64,000 nt of DNA from Shewanella hanedai (GTDB taxonomy: Bacteria; Pseudomonadota; Gammaproteobacteria; Enterobacterales; Shewanellaceae): assembly GCF_007197645.1 (NCBI RefSeq), contig NZ_VKGK01000001.1:310001-374000 (forward strand), written 5' to 3'. The notes under the pieces are model-generated. The model was not told the DNA's origin. It saw only the letters and a list, made by a program, of their open reading frames with translations, and ran no database searches. How positions within the stretch are numbered: the stretch's first letter is position 1; the number at the start of each line of letters is the position of its first letter. The translations under genes were made by a program, and so were the position numbers. Shown piece by piece: positions 43,805-53,120 of this stretch.

Positions 43805-44657
43805 ACATAAACTTCATTGCGATAGGGAAAGCCAAAATCATGAAGGTGACGGGGAAGATGAAAATAATCAGTGGAAAGACTAATTTGACCGGGGCTTCTA
43901 AGGCCTTTTTCTCTGCGCGTTGAAAACGCTCTACACGGCGCTGATCTGATTGAACTCTTAATGTTTGTCCTAGGCTGGCACCGGTTTTTTCTGCTTGCGC
44001 GAGTGCACTGACTAGGCTGTTTATTTCTGTGATCTGAACCCGTTCAGCCATGTTTCTAAATGATTGTGCTCGTGACATACCGGCTCTCATGTCGCGAATG
44101 ACTTTTTCAAATTCGATTTTTAATGGTCCATTGGGGCCGCGTTCTACAGCTTGTCCTATCGCGCCTGTCATGTTGAGGCCGGCTTCTATTGACATGGTCA
44201 AGTAATCTAAATACACAGGTAAAGATTTCACGATAAGCCCTTGGCGTTTCTTCCGTAAATCGTTAAGTGTCATGACGGGCAGGAAGTAACCGATGACAGC
44301 GGCAATGAATAGGTATTTTAGGTTGATTTCATCCAGCAACAGGCTGCAGACGACCGTTAAACTTAATGCGAAAAGTGTGCTGATGATCCTGATTGCAAAG
44401 TACTGCTCTGCCGTCATCATGTATGAGACTCCAGACACTTGCAGTTTCTTAGAGATCCTTTCCAGATAATCGACACTCAAATTTTCACTAATGTAAAAAG
44501 CGAATAATCTGATCGATGGCCATAGCATTTTGAGTCCCGGAGAGAGAGGATCCATAAACTCACGATTAGTCTTAGGGACTCTTCGATATATACGGATACA
44601 ACTCACCGTAAGAAAGATGATCGCGATGGTAAAAAACGCAACAATTAAATTGACCAT
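43794..44657 (-). CDS. tadC: Tad pilus inner-membrane platform protein TadC
   Basis: TadC and TadB form the inner-membrane platform that couples the TadA ATPase to pilus assembly (GspF/T2SF family). The 287-aa protein has 'LPVYLDYLTMSIEAGLNMTG', 'AIGQAVERGPNGPLKIEFEK', 'SFRNMAERVQITEINSLVSA' and 'LAQAEKTGASLGQTLRVQSD', with membrane helices at the N-terminus, middle (~90-125) and C-terminus. Length is normal. It follows tadB by 9 bases. Confidence 0.92.
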   Translation of the reverse strand: MVNLIVAFFTIAIIFLTVSCIRIYRRVPKTNREFMDPLSPGLKMLWPSIRLFAFYISENLSVDYLERISKKLQVSGVSYMMTAEQYFAIRIISTLFALSLTVVCSLLLDEINLKYLFIAAVIGYFLPVMTLNDLRKKRQGLIVKSLPVYLDYLTMSIEAGLNMTGAIGQAVERGPNGPLKIEFEKVIRDMRAGMSRAQSFRNMAERVQITEINSLVSALAQAEKTGASLGQTLRVQSDQRRVERFQRAEKKALEAPVKLVFPLIIFIFPVTFMILAFPIAMKFMYEL

Positions 44658-44666
44658 GTGTATTAC

Positions 44667-45527
44667 CTATACATCGATTGCGACAATTTTTCGTATGGAC
44701 AGATAGCCGCTCGTTAGCATGATAAATATCAATGCCATAAGCGCCCAGCCCATCGGCTCTGTGAAGATCCTACCCATGGATCTTGGTTCCATGTGGTACA
44801 GGACAATGCCGATAAAAATTGGCAGTAGTGTCATGACGACTCCCTGCATTTTTCCCTGAGAGGTGAGGGCATCAATTTTCCCCTCCATCTCAATCTTTCT
44901 TCTCAAGGTAGAAGATAATCTGAGCAAGACCTCTGCTAAGTTTCCGCCGACCTCTCTTGAGATTTGCATACCAGCGGTAACCAGTTGAAACTCATCTTCA
45001 GGGATGCGCTTGAACATGTTGTCGAGTGCGGTATTGAACTCGACACCCAGTCGTTGCTCTCTTTGAAATAGTTGAAACTCTTGCTTGATAGGCGCTTCCA
45101 TCTCTTCTGCCATAAATTCGATAGCACTGCTGATGTTGGCACCTGATTGCATTGATGACGCGATCATGTTGAGCGCATCAGGAAGTTGGTGAACAAATTT
45201 TCGACGGCGGCGAGTATGGAGATATTTATAGGCAAATCTTGGAATGATCGAGAGGATGATGCTGATAATAATGCCGACTATCCAGGAGCCGAGGAATATT
45301 CTTACCAGAAAAGGCACCGACAGTAGCGTGAGCATATTGAGCCAAAATAGCTGACGAGGCTCAATGAACAGGAACATATCAGCGAGATTAGTTCTTGCCG
45401 ATGAGGTAAAGGTTTCCTGATATTTTACTGCAAGTTGTGCAGATAAATGTTTCAGTGCCCATACCATTATCGCGACAGTAAGAAAGGCAAAAATAGCCGC
45501 AAAAATAGAACTAGTCATTTTTTGCAT
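44667..45527 (-). CDS. tadB: Tad pilus inner-membrane platform protein TadB
   Basis: A 286-aa T2SF-family protein with an N-terminal membrane helix, a second pair near residues 60-85, the cytoplasmic block 'LPDALNMIASSMQSGANISS' with 'REVGGNLAEVLLRLSSTLRR' and 'EMEGKIDALTSQGKMQGVVM', and two C-terminal helices. Together with TadC it forms the assembly platform. It overlaps cpaF/tadA by 17 bases. Confidence 0.92.
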   Translation of the reverse strand: MQKMTSSIFAAIFAFLTVAIMVWALKHLSAQLAVKYQETFTSSARTNLADMFLFIEPRQLFWLNMLTLLSVPFLVRIFLGSWIVGIIISIILSIIPRFAYKYLHTRRRRKFVHQLPDALNMIASSMQSGANISSAIEFMAEEMEAPIKQEFQLFQREQRLGVEFNTALDNMFKRIPEDEFQLVTAGMQISREVGGNLAEVLLRLSSTLRRKIEMEGKIDALTSQGKMQGVVMTLLPIFIGIVLYHMEPRSMGRIFTEPMGWALMALIFIMLTSGYLSIRKIVAIDV

Positions 45528-47250
45528 CCTTATCGAAAATATCGAGTTTAACTTTTACGCCTTGTTTACGAAGTTGCTCGTAAAACTCCGGCATAGTGCC
45601 CGTTGCCGTGTAGTAACCTTGTACCTTGCCTTCGCTGTTAAAGCCTGTTTGTTCAAACTTAAAGATCTCAGATAGCTGAACGATGCTGCCTTCTATGCCT
45701 GTGAGTTCACAGATGCTGGTGACGCGCCTTGAACCATCGGAAAAACGGGATTGTTGAACGATAATATTCACCGCGGAGGTGATCTGTTCTCGAATCGCTT
45801 GTACTGGCAAGTTCATTCCAGCCATCATGACCATGACTTCTAAACGTGAAATACAATCGCGTGGAGAGTTGGAGTGAGCGGTGGTTAATGACCCATCATG
45901 GCCCGTATTCATTGCTTGGAGCATGTCTAACGCTTCACCGCCACGGCACTCACCAATGACCACTCGGTCAGGTCGCATTCTGAGACAGTTTTTCACTAAG
46001 TCGCGGATCTCAATCGCCCCTTTTCCTTCCTGATTTGGTGGACGTGCTTCGAGTGAGACTAAGTTAGGTTGATATAATTGAAGCTCCGCTGCATCTTCGA
46101 CGGTGACAATGCGCTCGTTATCGGGAATGAAGTTAGACAGTACGTTTAGTAGCGTTGTTTTTCCTGAGCCAGTACCACCAGAAATGACGATATTGCGCTT
46201 TTGATTGACGGCAGTTTCAAGAAATTCAGCCATGGCATGATTCATTGAACCAAAATTGACAAGATCGTCACAGCTAAGCCTTTGCTGCATAAATTTTCGG
46301 ATCGTGATGCAGGGGCCTTTAAGTGCTAAAGGAGGGATAACGGCATTGACGCGTGAACCATCTTTTAATCGAGCATCAACCATCGGAGAGCTTTCATCGA
46401 TACGTCGGCCTATTGGTGTGACGATGCGCTCTATTGCGCCTAAAACGGCTTGGTCATCTGAAAAAACCACGTCAGAAAGATAGAGTTTGCCTGCTTTCTC
46501 ATAGAAAATTTGGTCATGGCTATTGACCATTATTTCGGTTACATCATTATCTGCAATCAGCCCTTCCAGAGGGCCAAGACCTATGGTTTCGTCTAGCACT
46601 TCTTTAATTAAAGATTTGATCTCAATCTCTTTAGGAAGTTTGAGATTAGAGATGATCTGATTAATCAGTGATTCGCTTTGGCTTCTAAGCTCGATATCAC
46701 TCATCTCATTGACGTTAACTCGGCGTAAATCCATCTGTTTAAGCAGCTCAGTGTGGACCTTACGACGCCAATCATTTCGTATTTTTATGTTCTCTAGTTG
46801 TTCGTCCGATAGCGTTGGCGGTGAGTTCGCTGATATCACTTTTTTCTCTTGTGCGGGCTCAGGTACACTGCTGTCAGTTTGAGTAGGTAAAGTCGGTTTT
46901 GGACTTACTGGTTCATTAAATGTCTCTTGAGTTACTGATTTTGAAGAGAACTCAGGGTCTGTGCTGTGTACTCGTATTTGGTAATCACCGACCTGTATTT
47001 TGTCCGTCATGACCAAGGGACCGTATTGGGTTACCTTCTCATTATTAATTTTAATTCCGGTACGGCTTTTATTATCTTCAATAAAGATACCTTGATCATT
47101 CTGAGTCAAAATCGCATGATGTTTAGATACTTTTAATCCTCTTAATACAATAAGTTGCTCTGGATCTTTGCCAATATTACAGTGAGGGTGAATACATTGA
47201 AATTCACCTACCTTTGTTCCTTTTGTGGTGCTAACGACGACGTTAAACAT
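45511..47250 (-). CDS. tadA: FHA-CpaF/TadA fusion: pilus assembly ATPase
   Basis: TadA/CpaF is the secretion ATPase that drives Flp pilus assembly. The 579-aa protein carries an N-terminal FHA domain (residues ~1-100: 'HCNIGKDPEQLIVLRGLKVS' then KHHAIL, 'DNKSRTGIKINNEKV'), a Pro/Ser linker, and the ATPase with 'GPLEGLIADNDVTEIMVN', Walker A 'ISGGTGSGKTTLLNVLSNFI', 'RIVTVEDAAELQLYQPNLVS' and 'RPDRVVIGECRGGEALDMLQ'. FHA domains bind phospho-threonine, so assembly may be controlled by a Ser/Thr kinase. The usual tadZ gene between secretin and ATPase is missing. Confidence 0.92.
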   Translation of the reverse strand: MFNVVVSTTKGTKVGEFQCIHPHCNIGKDPEQLIVLRGLKVSKHHAILTQNDQGIFIEDNKSRTGIKINNEKVTQYGPLVMTDKIQVGDYQIRVHSTDPEFSSKSVTQETFNEPVSPKPTLPTQTDSSVPEPAQEKKVISANSPPTLSDEQLENIKIRNDWRRKVHTELLKQMDLRRVNVNEMSDIELRSQSESLINQIISNLKLPKEIEIKSLIKEVLDETIGLGPLEGLIADNDVTEIMVNSHDQIFYEKAGKLYLSDVVFSDDQAVLGAIERIVTPIGRRIDESSPMVDARLKDGSRVNAVIPPLALKGPCITIRKFMQQRLSCDDLVNFGSMNHAMAEFLETAVNQKRNIVISGGTGSGKTTLLNVLSNFIPDNERIVTVEDAAELQLYQPNLVSLEARPPNQEGKGAIEIRDLVKNCLRMRPDRVVIGECRGGEALDMLQAMNTGHDGSLTTAHSNSPRDCISRLEVMVMMAGMNLPVQAIREQITSAVNIIVQQSRFSDGSRRVTSICELTGIEGSIVQLSEIFKFEQTGFNSEGKVQGYYTATGTMPEFYEQLRKQGVKVKLDIFDKDAKND

Positions 47251-47259
47251 CTCACTCTC

Positions 47260-48570
47260 CTAATCCAGAATATAAAAAGCTTCAAGCTTATTGGTTTCTT
47301 CAGCCATCTCTAAACCTCGGGCTAGCTGTTTATCGTGGCTCTCTTCACCTGGGAAGACGATCGTGGGAGTGACAAAGATGACAAGTTCAGTTTTGTTATC
47401 TTTAAAATCTCTGGATTTGAATAACTCACCTAAAATAGGAATGTCGCCTAAGAAGGGGAACTTATTGACCACTTTCGACATTTCGCTGTTAACCAATCCT
47501 GAAATGACGATGGTTTCATTATTTTTTACATTAATGACAGACTCTGTTCGGCGAGTCAGTGTTCCTGGAATACCATCGATGGCAACGGAGGGATCGATAG
47601 AACTAACCTCTGCCATAACACGACTGATGATATTGTTATTGCCATCAACGACAGGCTCGATGTCGAGCTTTATGCCGTACTCTTTAAACTCTACATCCAC
47701 AGAACCAAGACCACTGATACTGCGGATAGGAAATTCACCACCGGATAAAAAGCTTGCGGACTCACCGCTACGAGTAGTGAGGTTTGGTTCGGCCAGCATG
47801 CGGGCATCGCCCTTTTCTGAAAGAAGCTGGATTTGAGAGCCTATGCCCGTGACAATGCCAAAGTAGCTCCAGCCTCGAGTGTCTAACACACCAATACCGT
47901 CAGTTATCGCGCCACCAATCGCTTCGGCGTACTGCCCTGGAGATGCCACATTAAATAGAGGGTTTGAAGTGAACGCTTTAGCCGCGCCAAAAGCTGGCCC
48001 TGACATGCCGGTTTCCCATTTGATGCCGACGTTATTGAGTGTTGATTTATTAAATTCAACAATCTTGACCTGCATCTTGATCATGGGAGACATGGTTTTA
48101 GCAAATTTTAAATAATTAACTAGTGAAACAACATTAGGAGCTTCGCCGATAATGCTCTCTAACTGCTGTTTCAAGGCCAGATCCGCTTCACCTTGCACTA
48201 TGATTAGGCCGTCGCTTTCTGTGACCGATATTGAGGGGAATGCAGCTAGCATCTTCTTTACTTTGTCGCTGGTCCGTAAGCTATTGTCGTTGGTCACAGT
48301 GATGCTGAGCTTGATTAGCTTTCCATTCTTTTGCCACAACTGTAGATCGGTATTTCCGTTGCCTTCTCCGATAAGAAGCACGCCTTTATCATCAATAACC
48401 TTGGCGCTAATAACCTTGCTATTACCAACGACGATTCGTTCTACATCTTTGGCTTTATAAAGCTCAACAGCCCCAACATATAACTTCATTGGTTTATTAT
48501 TATGAGCAAAGCTTAGAAAAGGAATTAATAGTGCTATCCAAATGATTCTTATAATTTTATTATTTTTCAT
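47260..48570 (-). CDS. cpaC: Tad pilus outer-membrane secretin CpaC/RcpA
   Basis: CpaC/RcpA forms the outer-membrane channel for the Flp pilus. The 436-aa protein has a signal peptide ('WIALLIPFLSFAHN'), a BON-like/N-terminal domain ('LYKAKDVERIVVGNSKVISA'), and the secretin core ('LAEPNLTTRSGESASFLSGG', 'EFPIRS', 'NETIVISGLVNSEMSKVVNK', 'FPFLGDIPILGELFKS', 'ELVIFVTPTIV'). Complete length. Its start overlaps the cpaB stop by 4 bases (ATGA). Confidence 0.94.
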   Translation of the reverse strand: MKNNKIIRIIWIALLIPFLSFAHNNKPMKLYVGAVELYKAKDVERIVVGNSKVISAKVIDDKGVLLIGEGNGNTDLQLWQKNGKLIKLSITVTNDNSLRTSDKVKKMLAAFPSISVTESDGLIIVQGEADLALKQQLESIIGEAPNVVSLVNYLKFAKTMSPMIKMQVKIVEFNKSTLNNVGIKWETGMSGPAFGAAKAFTSNPLFNVASPGQYAEAIGGAITDGIGVLDTRGWSYFGIVTGIGSQIQLLSEKGDARMLAEPNLTTRSGESASFLSGGEFPIRSISGLGSVDVEFKEYGIKLDIEPVVDGNNNIISRVMAEVSSIDPSVAIDGIPGTLTRRTESVINVKNNETIVISGLVNSEMSKVVNKFPFLGDIPILGELFKSRDFKDNKTELVIFVTPTIVFPGEESHDKQLARGLEMAEETNKLEAFYILD

Positions 48571-49463
48571 AATGCTGTTTTATTCTTAAGTTGGCTCAGT
48601 TGCTCTAACATTTCAATAGGAAGAGGATAGGCTTGAATGGACGTTTTAATGCCGTTGCCTCCGGTTATAATCTCTACTTCTCGCGTTAGCACATCGTCAG
48701 ACTGGTTAAAAAGTTGGCCCTCATGCAGAGAGACAAACTCAAGTGGTAATTTTTCGTTTTTATTACGCAGTAAGGTGACAAATTTGCCTTTCTCTTTTGC
48801 TACCGTGACCCTTGCAGCGTCGGTGACGCTGAGGGCTAAAGTGACGGTGTCATAGGCATTGGGGTTATCGTAAAGGGTGTCTACCAGTTCAGGATTGATG
48901 TCTATGCTGCGTTTGCCTGTTGCAATGACTGTAATATCTTCGAGTAATAGCTGTAGCCTATTAAGATCGCTGCCTGTATTTTCGTCTTCAAACGAAAGAA
49001 GCAGATCAATGTGATCTGAGGGAACCAACATTCCCGCAGTAGAGTTGAGCTCATCTATATTGATGGTGACGGCACGTTGACCCTCTCTCAGCATATCTGA
49101 GAACTTCTCTATTTTATGCCCTGGCAGGTAGGTGCTAATTAAGGGGCGACCAGGAGAAATTGGGGCAAGTAGCATTTGCCCCACTATGAGATCAAAATCC
49201 CTGGGATGAATAGCATCAAGGGGTAAAGTATCGGCGCGTATTTGTCTGACGGACATATTTTGTTGTGAAATTATATCGCCAGTTCTGAGCTCTTGGGTTG
49301 CCACAACAACATCTGCCATAACGATATTATCTTTTGATAGTTCAGCCCTTAGTTCCTGTTCTTTAGTGATAAAGTAATTATTAGTTGCCCAAGCTGCAAT
49401 GCTACCAAGTACGATGGCAATGACGAGAAGAACCCAGTTGAAGTCTATTGATTTTATTTGCAT
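48567..49463 (-). CDS. cpaB: Tad pilus assembly protein CpaB/RcpC
   Basis: CpaB/RcpC is a periplasmic membrane-anchored protein with a SAF domain that stabilises the secretin. From ATG 49463 (298 aa) there is an N-terminal membrane helix ('WVLLVIAIVLGSIAAWATNN'), the SAF region 'VVVATQELRTGDIISQQNMS', 'PGRPLISTYLPG' and the RcpC core 'REGQRAVTINIDELNSTAGM' followed by LVPSDHIDLLL. I chose ATG over the upstream TTG at 49475. It lies directly before the secretin gene as in other tad loci. Confidence 0.9.
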   Translation of the reverse strand: MQIKSIDFNWVLLVIAIVLGSIAAWATNNYFITKEQELRAELSKDNIVMADVVVATQELRTGDIISQQNMSVRQIRADTLPLDAIHPRDFDLIVGQMLLAPISPGRPLISTYLPGHKIEKFSDMLREGQRAVTINIDELNSTAGMLVPSDHIDLLLSFEDENTGSDLNRLQLLLEDITVIATGKRSIDINPELVDTLYDNPNAYDTVTLALSVTDAARVTVAKEKGKFVTLLRNKNEKLPLEFVSLHEGQLFNQSDDVLTREVEIITGGNGIKTSIQAYPLPIEMLEQLSQLKNKTAL

Positions 49464-49477
49464 TTTTAAGACCAAAT

Positions 49478-49675
49478 TTAATTAGGTAGAGCGGGCAGTG
49501 ATTTGCTATATGCAAATGCGGAATACCAGTCCCTTAGTGAATCAAGACACAGTTCCATGACGTTGTTACTGTCCTCGATCGGCGTCAATAACGCGGCTAT
49601 CAGCGCTGAGCATACGACCAAGTATTCGACACTTGCTTGTCCTCTTAGATTGGATTTTCTTGAGGGCTTATACAT
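49478..49675 (-). CDS. Small pseudopilin-like protein, 65 aa
   Basis: The 65-aa product has a basic start and the prepilin-like site 'RGQASVEYLVVCSALIAALL' (G|Q-A-S-V-E-Y, Glu +5, Tyr +6) with one hydrophobic helix, then a short tail. This is the Flp/TadE-type N-terminus. It fits exactly between its neighbours (2 and 14 bases away) on the coding strand of the operon, so it is almost certainly real. It could be a minor pilin or priming subunit. Its very short mature part (~50 aa) is close to true Flp size. Confidence 0.7.
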   Translation of the reverse strand: MYKPSRKSNLRGQASVEYLVVCSALIAALLTPIEDSNNVMELCLDSLRDWYSAFAYSKSLPALPN

Positions 49676-49677
49676 AT

Positions 49678-50352
49678 CTATAATCCTTCCGTGACTTGGT
49701 TAGCGACAATGTAAACTTTTGATTTTTTGATGTTAAAACTAATATCAATGAGATTGGTGCCTTGGCTCATTTGCAGAACAGCTTTACCTGCATTGGTGTC
49801 TAAAATGGCTGAGTTTTCTATCCAGCCTCGCTGTTGAAAGTGTCGGCGGTAGTAATGGTAACTTGCTGATAAGCTCTGGGGACTGCTCAAGACTAAGGTT
49901 CGTCCCTGTTTGAAAAGATCCTGTGATTGAATGTCCGAAATAACCGTTGCACCGTGTGGTTTGGGAAATTTCTGTTGATTAACTCTGGCAAGTTCAGTCT
50001 CACTAATGTCTTTAGTGATGCCGACATAAGTGACCACACCATCATAAGTTTGACTGATACGGGCCGTCAGTAGGTAAGGGCGTTGCATGCTATTGATAAC
50101 ATAATCACCATCGAACATTCTGGCATCGAAACGTTCGCTTTTTTCTTGCCATTGTTGTTTAAAGAAGTTAGCCATCATCATTTGGCTTTGCTTATCGGTT
50201 ACTACCCAGGTTTTCATGGGATAGCCTTGATAACGCATGTCATCAGCCACGACTTCAACTTTAGCGGTTTCTGGAAATTCAATTTCAGGCCAATCGGAAG
50301 CATATGACTGAGTTGAAAATAGGGTAAGCAGTACAAGTAAAATATTTTTCAT
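49678..50352 (-). CDS. Periplasmic hypothetical protein of the tad operon
   Basis: Not a named tad component. From ATG 50352 the protein is 224 aa with a signal peptide ('MKNILLVLLTLFSTQSYASD'); the longer frame to 50424 runs into the upstream gene. The mature part is mixed alpha/beta ('FPETAKVEVVADDMRYQGYP', 'YHYYRRHFQQRGWIENSAIL', ending 'KKSKVYIVANQVTEGL'). It lies between the TadE-like gene and the small pseudopilin and is in the same transcript. It may chaperone the pseudopilins; this is a guess from context. Confidence 0.6.
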   Translation of the reverse strand: MKNILLVLLTLFSTQSYASDWPEIEFPETAKVEVVADDMRYQGYPMKTWVVTDKQSQMMMANFFKQQWQEKSERFDARMFDGDYVINSMQRPYLLTARISQTYDGVVTYVGITKDISETELARVNQQKFPKPHGATVISDIQSQDLFKQGRTLVLSSPQSLSASYHYYRRHFQQRGWIENSAILDTNAGKAVLQMSQGTNLIDISFNIKKSKVYIVANQVTEGL

Positions 50353-50356
50353 CCAA

Positions 50357-51229
50357 TTAGCCTCCACAGTTAGTTGTGCCATAGGTACAAAGTCTATTGA
50401 GTGGGAGAACATCAGGATCGACATGCCCGAGTCTTAATCGACTTGGGCGCAACTCTTTACCAAAAGGAAGGATGCTTAATAAGCGTTGTGCGGTACGTAT
50501 TACGCCGTTGTCCATATAGTTAGTGAGTACTAAGCGTTCAACTCTGTTTTTAACGTGGTAGGGCCCACCCGCATTCCAGCCTGAAGCCAATAAAGCGCTA
50601 TTGCTCTGAAAATTCAGATTAATGTCATCAAAAGGTTCTATATAGAGGTTTTCGACATTAGAACTTACATTCGTGCGGTAAAACTGATCTCTTTCTAATG
50701 AAAATCCAGTAAAAGAGAGCAGGCCTATGGCGCGTCCTACTGCACTGCCTATCGTGCCAGGTAGCCTGCCGCCAGAATGTGTTCGAGTGAATCTATCGAG
50801 CTCGTTACCATTGCTTGGACTCTGCCGATTTGACTTAAGCATGGTTTCAGCATTTCGATTCTGACGTACTTGGTGCTTTAGTGTTGGATGAACCTTGTTT
50901 ACCCAATCCCATTGCGCCGTTGTTCGACTGGTCAGCTTATTGCCGTCATCCTGATAGAATCGCCAAGGGATCTGTTTCGCTGTTTCAACTTCACTTTTTT
51001 GGGCCAAATATAGACCGCTTCTTCTGGGGAGCCGACTTGGACGACGCTCCTTCCACACGGTTCTTTCCCATGCAGAGTAGTGAGACGCTTGCTGAGCTTT
51101 ATGTTTTACGACCCCCATTTTCGCCATAAATGGCAAAAGGATGAGCAGTGGTATAACGACAAAACTGATACCAATAGCACTCTCAATCAGTGCTTGGCCT
51201 CGCTGTCTTATAAATGGTTGCTGTTTCAT
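50357..51229 (-). CDS. TadE-like pseudopilin, large form
   Basis: The 290-aa protein starts with a basic segment and the site 'RQRGQALIESAIGISFVVIP' (G|Q-A-L-I-E, Glu +5) followed by a single hydrophobic helix, as in TadE pseudopilins. Then comes 'VKHKAQQASHYSAWERTVWK' and a long polar periplasmic domain ending with two Cys residues ('RLCTYGTTNCGG'). It overlaps the TadG-like gene by one base. Likely a minor subunit or assembly factor of the Flp pilus. Confidence 0.72.
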   Translation of the reverse strand: MKQQPFIRQRGQALIESAIGISFVVIPLLILLPFMAKMGVVKHKAQQASHYSAWERTVWKERRPSRLPRRSGLYLAQKSEVETAKQIPWRFYQDDGNKLTSRTTAQWDWVNKVHPTLKHQVRQNRNAETMLKSNRQSPSNGNELDRFTRTHSGGRLPGTIGSAVGRAIGLLSFTGFSLERDQFYRTNVSSNVENLYIEPFDDINLNFQSNSALLASGWNAGGPYHVKNRVERLVLTNYMDNGVIRTAQRLLSILPFGKELRPSRLRLGHVDPDVLPLNRLCTYGTTNCGG

Positions 51230-52656
51230 TACAGGAACCTAGTTATGGCTAAGACGATATTTCGTTCAGAGTTAGTGGAGTCTGATAATCGAGTTTGCCA
51301 AAAAGGGTTGTAGAGATTGCCATACTCATGACGGCGATCGCTGCGGCGCCATGCTGATGAAGATATCATCAGATCGTAAGGTCTTGAATAATAGACTTGA
51401 GCAGCAGATAGTGCTGTCATTCTATCCCCTAACATCTCTTCATTTATAGCTGGGTTCGTGTTGGCTTCTCCAACATCAACGGTTTTACTTGTCCGTGTGT
51501 TTTTTTGTGATTTGGACACGACAACGGCAATGTTTTGAGTCGTGTTTTTTGACTTTGCCGAATTTGAAAGTCCATAGAATGGCTGTACGCCGTTATAGCC
51601 TCCTCGGGTTTCTTGCTCATATCCAGCATATCGAGAGGCTGAACGATTGGTGCCTCGACTTGAGCCCCAATAGCTCTTGCTGCCAATGCTTCTTATATTG
51701 GCTCTACTGTCTGAACGTGTTGCTCCCCAACCTAATGGGGTTTCTCTGTAACCTCTCCAGCGGCAACCTGACCAGCTGCAACGGAACTTTGACAGGTGAA
51801 AGCTGATTGTATCCATAGAGGTCCAAGTCTCAGCTTGGTATTTACCATTAGAAATCAGTTCGCTACCGCCTGTTTTATAGGTTTTCCAGCGAAGTGGAAA
51901 TAAACTGACAGACCAAGGACCATTTAATTTATAACTGCGAGATTTACTGAAAGAGTCACGTGAATCTAAGGATACGGTAAGAAAGTCTTGGAATTGATTG
52001 GTGCCTTTTTGGTTTGGTTTTTGATTACTTCTGCTATGCCGCTTTTGAAAATCGACCCATAAATTTTTAACATCCCCCAACATTTGTGGGTTCTGTAATA
52101 AGTCTAATTTAGCTTTGGGGTCATTCGCTTTGACAATATCGCCAGCCGTAACGACGGTCGATACTAGGCCTGCATAGTGCACAATTTGTTGTGATACGGA
52201 TAAGGTTTGTAAAATAATATCTTCAGCATAAACCAAGGCTTCGAAAACCGGCTGTGCGACACTATTGATGGAACCAACGGCGGACTTTATGCCTGATAAA
52301 ACTTGCCCTAAATAGGGAACCCAACATAGAAAATTACACGCGTTTTGAGCGAATTTATCGGTCATGTTAAACCAAGACGATAACCCGACCATTTGAGCGA
52401 CAGCGACTTGATTCGCGACCGATGCTCTGTTGGTGTAAGCTTTAAAATTAAAATCTCGAGCGGCAATAGTGGCAATACTGTAGGCAGTGTTGTCAGCGGT
52501 GTTTTGCAATTTACTACCGTGTAAATTGAGTTGGGATGCGTTAAAACTAAATATCACAACCATCAAAGCAAATGACATTAGAATTAATGACAAGGCCATT
52601 GCTTGGCCTTTATTTTTTGTCAGCATTCGTCCATGTCTCATTGCTGTATTTTCCAT
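51229..52656 (-). CDS. tadG: TadG-like pilus assembly protein
   Basis: A 475-aa protein with the TadG N-terminal pattern: 'NKGQAMALSLILMSFALMVV' membrane helix, then 'LQNTADNTAYSIATIAARDF' (D-A-A-like amphipathic helix). It has no Glu at +5 of the GQ site, as in TadG. The long C-terminal region is rich in Arg/Ser/Trp and lacks an obvious VWA MIDAS motif, which some TadG proteins have. It overlaps the next gene by one base and follows the second Flp pilin by ~105 bases. Confidence 0.7.
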   Translation of the reverse strand: MENTAMRHGRMLTKNKGQAMALSLILMSFALMVVIFSFNASQLNLHGSKLQNTADNTAYSIATIAARDFNFKAYTNRASVANQVAVAQMVGLSSWFNMTDKFAQNACNFLCWVPYLGQVLSGIKSAVGSINSVAQPVFEALVYAEDIILQTLSVSQQIVHYAGLVSTVVTAGDIVKANDPKAKLDLLQNPQMLGDVKNLWVDFQKRHSRSNQKPNQKGTNQFQDFLTVSLDSRDSFSKSRSYKLNGPWSVSLFPLRWKTYKTGGSELISNGKYQAETWTSMDTISFHLSKFRCSWSGCRWRGYRETPLGWGATRSDSRANIRSIGSKSYWGSSRGTNRSASRYAGYEQETRGGYNGVQPFYGLSNSAKSKNTTQNIAVVVSKSQKNTRTSKTVDVGEANTNPAINEEMLGDRMTALSAAQVYYSRPYDLMISSSAWRRSDRRHEYGNLYNPFWQTRLSDSTNSERNIVLAITRFL

Positions 52657-52761
52657 ATGCTTAATCGCATTTTATTGATTAGAAATTATCGCTATTGGTA
52701 TTCAAATCCGTGAATCGTTTTATTGAATAGAACGTAAGTGGGCGTGAATATTAAAAACGAA

Positions 52762-53058
52762 TTAATCTACACCGCCTCCGCCACCTGTTCCATCACTGGC
52801 TTTATTGGCCCCTTCATTGTAATTACCGAGGTTGTAGTCTTTATTCGCAACGGTGGTTGCTTCTGTCGCAGAGCCTTTGGCAGCAGTGATTTGTGCAGAA
52901 GAGTCAACGCCTGAGACTTCCGATGATATGCCTGCAACTTGATTACGGACTGTTTGACCAAAGAAGCTATAAACACCGATTGCTGACACTGCAATGAGTG
53001 CAACAATGATAATGTACTCGGTCATACCTTGACCTAGATGGTTAAACTTTCTCATCAC
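52762..53058 (-). CDS. Flp-type pilin 2
   Basis: Flp pilins are the major subunits of tad pili. The 98-aa precursor has the prepilin site 'LGQGMTEYIIIVALIAVSAI' (G|Q-G-M-T-E-Y) and a continuous hydrophobic helix, then 'DYNLGNYNEGANKA' and a Gly-rich tail ending GGGGGVD. It is strongly similar to pilin 1 (53121-53393), differing mainly in the tail. It lies after a strong hairpin that separates it from pilin 1, so its expression is probably lower. Confidence 0.85.
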   Translation of the reverse strand: MMRKFNHLGQGMTEYIIIVALIAVSAIGVYSFFGQTVRNQVAGISSEVSGVDSSAQITAAKGSATEATTVANKDYNLGNYNEGANKASDGTGGGGGVD

Positions 53059-53077
53059 TTAATTCCATTTGTGATAA

Positions 53078-53106
53078 AAGCAAGAAAAGAGAGTCTTTTC
53101 TTGCTT
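53078..53106 (-). terminator. Strong hairpin between the two pilin genes
   Basis: AAGCAAGAAAAGA (53078-53090) and TCTTTTCTTGCTT (53094-53106) pair perfectly over 13 bp with a 3-base loop; TTTATC follows on the minus strand. It lies 15 bases after pilin 1. A leaky terminator here would give high pilin 1 and lower downstream assembly-gene expression. Confidence 0.7.
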
Positions 53107-53120
53107 AGATTGGGGCGGAA

